Shown piece by piece: positions 61,974-64,000 of a stretch of DNA of 64,000 nucleotides. Made by a program: the position numbers and the translations under genes. Under the pieces are notes generated by a model, which was given only the letters and a program-made list of their open reading frames with translations, made no database searches and was not told the origin of the DNA. The stretch comes from Furcasterigmium furcatum. Lineage: Eukaryota; Ascomycota; Sordariomycetes; Glomerellales; Plectosphaerellaceae. The number at the start of each line of letters is the position of its first letter. Position 1 is the first letter of the stretch. Location of the stretch: the NCBI GenBank assembly GCA_001599815.1, contig BCIA01000002.1, positions 6,483,626-6,547,625 of the forward strand, read 5' to 3'.

Positions 61974-63827
61974 ATGAGTAAACCCCACCCTGCTTCCTCG
62001 ATTCGGGTCCCAGAGCCGATTCCTGGGTCAGACAACATGGCCAAGAAGACGGGTCCTGGCGCGAGCCAGGCTGCCCACACACCGCGTGCCGCGGCTGCGT
62101 GGACGAATGTGCTCGCTGCTGTTCTTCTCGCGGGGCTGCTCGGCGCTGGCGCATACGTGACGTCTCAAACACTGATCATCGACGATACCCCGTACGACTG
62201 GAAAAACTCCAGCCGTTCGCTCGGCCGTTTCATTTGGGGGATGTATCTTCCTGCGCAGACATGGAACATCGGCGTTACCATCATCGGCACGGCTGTTGGG
62301 ATTATCACATCCCTTGCGATCACGGCGCAAGACGACTTCGCGACACGACGCGCGCTCGCTTCCGACGGAGGCTGCCCGGCCATATTTATCCGGCCGCTGA
62401 CGGTCAAGCGAGGCGTGCAGCAGCTCATACGCGGCATGCTGGGGCCCGAGCGAACGCTCCTCTTCCTCTTGATGGCCGGCACAGCTATCATGTCCGCCAC
62501 GACCATCGCCGTGTTTTCCATCCAGCAACAGACTCTCAGCGTCCTCAACCCCATGGCCTCGTATCCTCTGGAGGACATTTCCCGGGGCGGCTTCTTTATC
62601 ACTGGGTTGAACTACTACAGCCCGGCTGGGAGTTACGGGACTGGCACCGGAGCGCTTGGCATGTTCATGTACAAGAGTGCGTACATCAACGCCCTGAAGG
62701 CCAGGGGGAGGTACGACTCCGAGACCAGGACCATCGGCAACTCTGCCGAGTACATTGACGAGGCTAGTCTGATTGGTTTCACAGCCTATCCGACCCTCTG
62801 GACTGGTGGAATTGGTCTCAACGTGGCCTCGTACGTTCATCGAACCGGCAACCCCTCTGGCTTCGCGCTCCCTCCCGCCCGTTCCTATGTCCTGGACAGC
62901 CTTGAAGGAGACGTCTACGGCACGCGTATCAACGTAACGTGTGAGGAGGTGTCCGCCAGCTACACGGTGTCTGAGAACCGCGTCGACGACGTAAGGATCC
63001 AATCTGTGTGGAAACCTGACGGACCCAACATCACCACGATGTGGGATGAAGGGTACGGCAAGAGCTGGCGCTCGCTAGCCATCGGCACTGATGTTTGGGG
63101 CATCGGCGGTGACACGTCAGATCCGATTCTGGCGGTGGCAGTCGGGCGCCCAGAAGCGCTCGGTGGCGCATGGGTGGCCGAGTGCACATACTCGGGCCAC
63201 GACTACGTCACTGGCTTTCGACTCGACTCTCCCGATGGATTCATCAAATTTGGCCCAGATGAGAAGCACACGCTTTCAGAGATCACCCCGTTGTTCAAGC
63301 AGAGCATCGCCAACAGCACCAACATAGTCACGCAGCAGGGGTTGGGCGGCCAGCTGGTCCACGGTTTCCTAGACGCCGAATATAATCAGCAGGCCACGAA
63401 CCTGACCGGCATGGTGCCCGTCCTCGAGACGGTACTTTCCCAGGTGGGCGAGGCGTACGTCTCTCTCCTGCGGCAGAGCCGCGCCGAGTTCTCGAACGCG
63501 GACCCCACGACGAACATGCTGCAGCCGGACAACAGGAGCTTCCTGAACGTCCGGATCACGATTCGGCGGCTCGGCGGCGCGAGTTATGGGTGGCTAGCTG
63601 TGTACGGCGTCTTCCTTCTTTCGTGCATCTTTGGGCTGTGCAGGCTCTCCAGCCGAGCGAAGACCACCAGCTTTGAAGCTCAGGATGCCGTGGCGCTGAT
63701 TGCGAATGTGTACGACCCGAGCGTGGGCGGGAAGACACACTTGCGGTACGACAATGGTTTGACAATCGTCGGCAAATCATTGTCGGCAAATTCTGTACCC
63801 CAGGCCGGGGAAAATGGCTTTCAATAG
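61974..63827 (+). CDS. Membrane protein of unknown function with large extracytosolic domain
   Basis: Single exon, 617 aa from the ATG at 61974. Topology: cytosolic Pro-rich start, TM about 42-64 (AAWTNVLAAVLLAGLLGAGA), TM about 95-115 (NIGVTIIGTAVGIITSLAI), TM about 160-180 (LLFLLMAGTAIMSATTIAVF), a long loop of about 380 residues with several N-glycosylation sites (NVT, NIT, NST, NLT, NRS), and a last TM about 543-562 (WLAVYGVFLLSCIFGLCRLS) before a short cytosolic tail. This N-terminal 3-TM, long-ectodomain, C-terminal 1-TM plan is frequent among uncharacterised Sordariomycete membrane proteins. No enzyme motif was recognised. Confidence 0.75.
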   Translation: MSKPHPASSIRVPEPIPGSDNMAKKTGPGASQAAHTPRAAAAWTNVLAAVLLAGLLGAGAYVTSQTLIIDDTPYDWKNSSRSLGRFIWGMYLPAQTWNIGVTIIGTAVGIITSLAITAQDDFATRRALASDGGCPAIFIRPLTVKRGVQQLIRGMLGPERTLLFLLMAGTAIMSATTIAVFSIQQQTLSVLNPMASYPLEDISRGGFFITGLNYYSPAGSYGTGTGALGMFMYKSAYINALKARGRYDSETRTIGNSAEYIDEASLIGFTAYPTLWTGGIGLNVASYVHRTGNPSGFALPPARSYVLDSLEGDVYGTRINVTCEEVSASYTVSENRVDDVRIQSVWKPDGPNITTMWDEGYGKSWRSLAIGTDVWGIGGDTSDPILAVAVGRPEALGGAWVAECTYSGHDYVTGFRLDSPDGFIKFGPDEKHTLSEITPLFKQSIANSTNIVTQQGLGGQLVHGFLDAEYNQQATNLTGMVPVLETVLSQVGEAYVSLLRQSRAEFSNADPTTNMLQPDNRSFLNVRITIRRLGGASYGWLAVYGVFLLSCIFGLCRLSSRAKTTSFEAQDAVALIANVYDPSVGGKTHLRYDNGLTIVGKSLSANSVPQAGENGFQ

Positions 63828-64000
63828 ACGGACCTGTCCTCTTGGCCTGGGCTGATCGTCTTTTGATGTGTGGCAATGCACAGACGGCCCAATTCACGGA
63901 TCTTATAGGCTTGATGATACTTTCAACATACATGTAGGCAGAATTCGAACTGGTAACATTGCGTTTGAGCCAACGGCTTCCGTCTGTGAACCGGACTGTG
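63828..64000. other. 3' flank at window edge
   Basis: 173 bp after the last gene. Contains a TTCGAA near 63947 that recalls a tRNA T-loop, but no matching stems were found. No feature called. Confidence 0.4.

Noticed and set aside
63940..64000. Possible tRNA at the window end (TTCGAA-like T-loop)
   Set aside because: T-stem bases do not pair and no D-arm, anticodon arm or acceptor stem could be laid out; sequence is also cut by the window edge.

Overview
The window is nuclear DNA of a filamentous ascomycete (Pezizomycotina, most likely a Sordariomycete). Coding regions are GC-rich. Introns are short (about 45-120 bp), begin with GT, carry CTAAC/CTGAC-like branch sites and end in AG. The gene content is typical of these fungi: a Zn2Cys6 regulator, a CBM1 cellulose-binding tail, Clr5 and nucleoside-phosphorylase modules, an LtrA membrane protein and small secreted Cys-rich proteins. 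The gene models here were built by joining reading frames at GT/AG sites and checking that the phase is kept. The start codons given are true ATGs.

Layout. 0-3 kb: two tandem short-chain dehydrogenases. 3.7-6.3 kb: a secreted protein with a CDP-diacylglycerol pyrophosphatase-like (HIT-like) domain and an LDB19/Art1-type arrestin. 7.2-12.6 kb: a head-to-head pair made of a decayed C2H2/Clr5/nucleoside-phosphorylase gene and an apparently intact DUF7580-like gene, the kind of gene found in fungal self/non-self and immunity repertoires. 13.3-19.2 kb: secreted and metabolic accessory genes (metallopeptidase with a CBM1 tail, zinc alcohol dehydrogenase that has lost its structural-zinc cysteines, small secreted Cys-rich effector-like protein). 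20.3-22.7 kb: LtrA-like protein. 23.2-29.8 kb: a compact cluster of an anion/cation-symporter MFS transporter, a Zn2Cys6 regulator and a dimeric alpha/beta-barrel (EthD-like) protein.

31-40 kb is a housekeeping block: WDR59/Mtc5 of the SEA (GATOR2-type) complex, the K63-specific E2 UBC13, and a conserved disordered protein. 40-50 kb is patchy: a cytochrome b5/FMN lactate-dehydrogenase-type gene, an NLR-like relic, a membrane coiled-coil protein, a transcription-factor relic, a C2H2 protein and a Myb-domain relic with a nonsense codon. 50-54.6 kb is again housekeeping: mitochondrial enoyl-thioester reductase ETR1 and the class III PI 3-kinase VPS34, tail to tail. 55-64 kb: four lineage-type proteins, three of them membrane proteins including one CorA-like protein with a YGMN motif.

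The most notable theme is gene decay next to intact housekeeping genes. Several broken genes carry stop codons one C-to-T change away from a sense codon (TAG from CAG, TAA from CAA, TGA from CGA), which fits repeat-induced point mutation or simple transition decay, together with frameshifts. Two unusual domain unions in secreted proteins (Cys-rich plus CDH-like; metallopeptidase plus CBM1) are the best candidates for new biochemistry. No CRISPR array, rRNA, convincing tRNA or intact transposon was seen.
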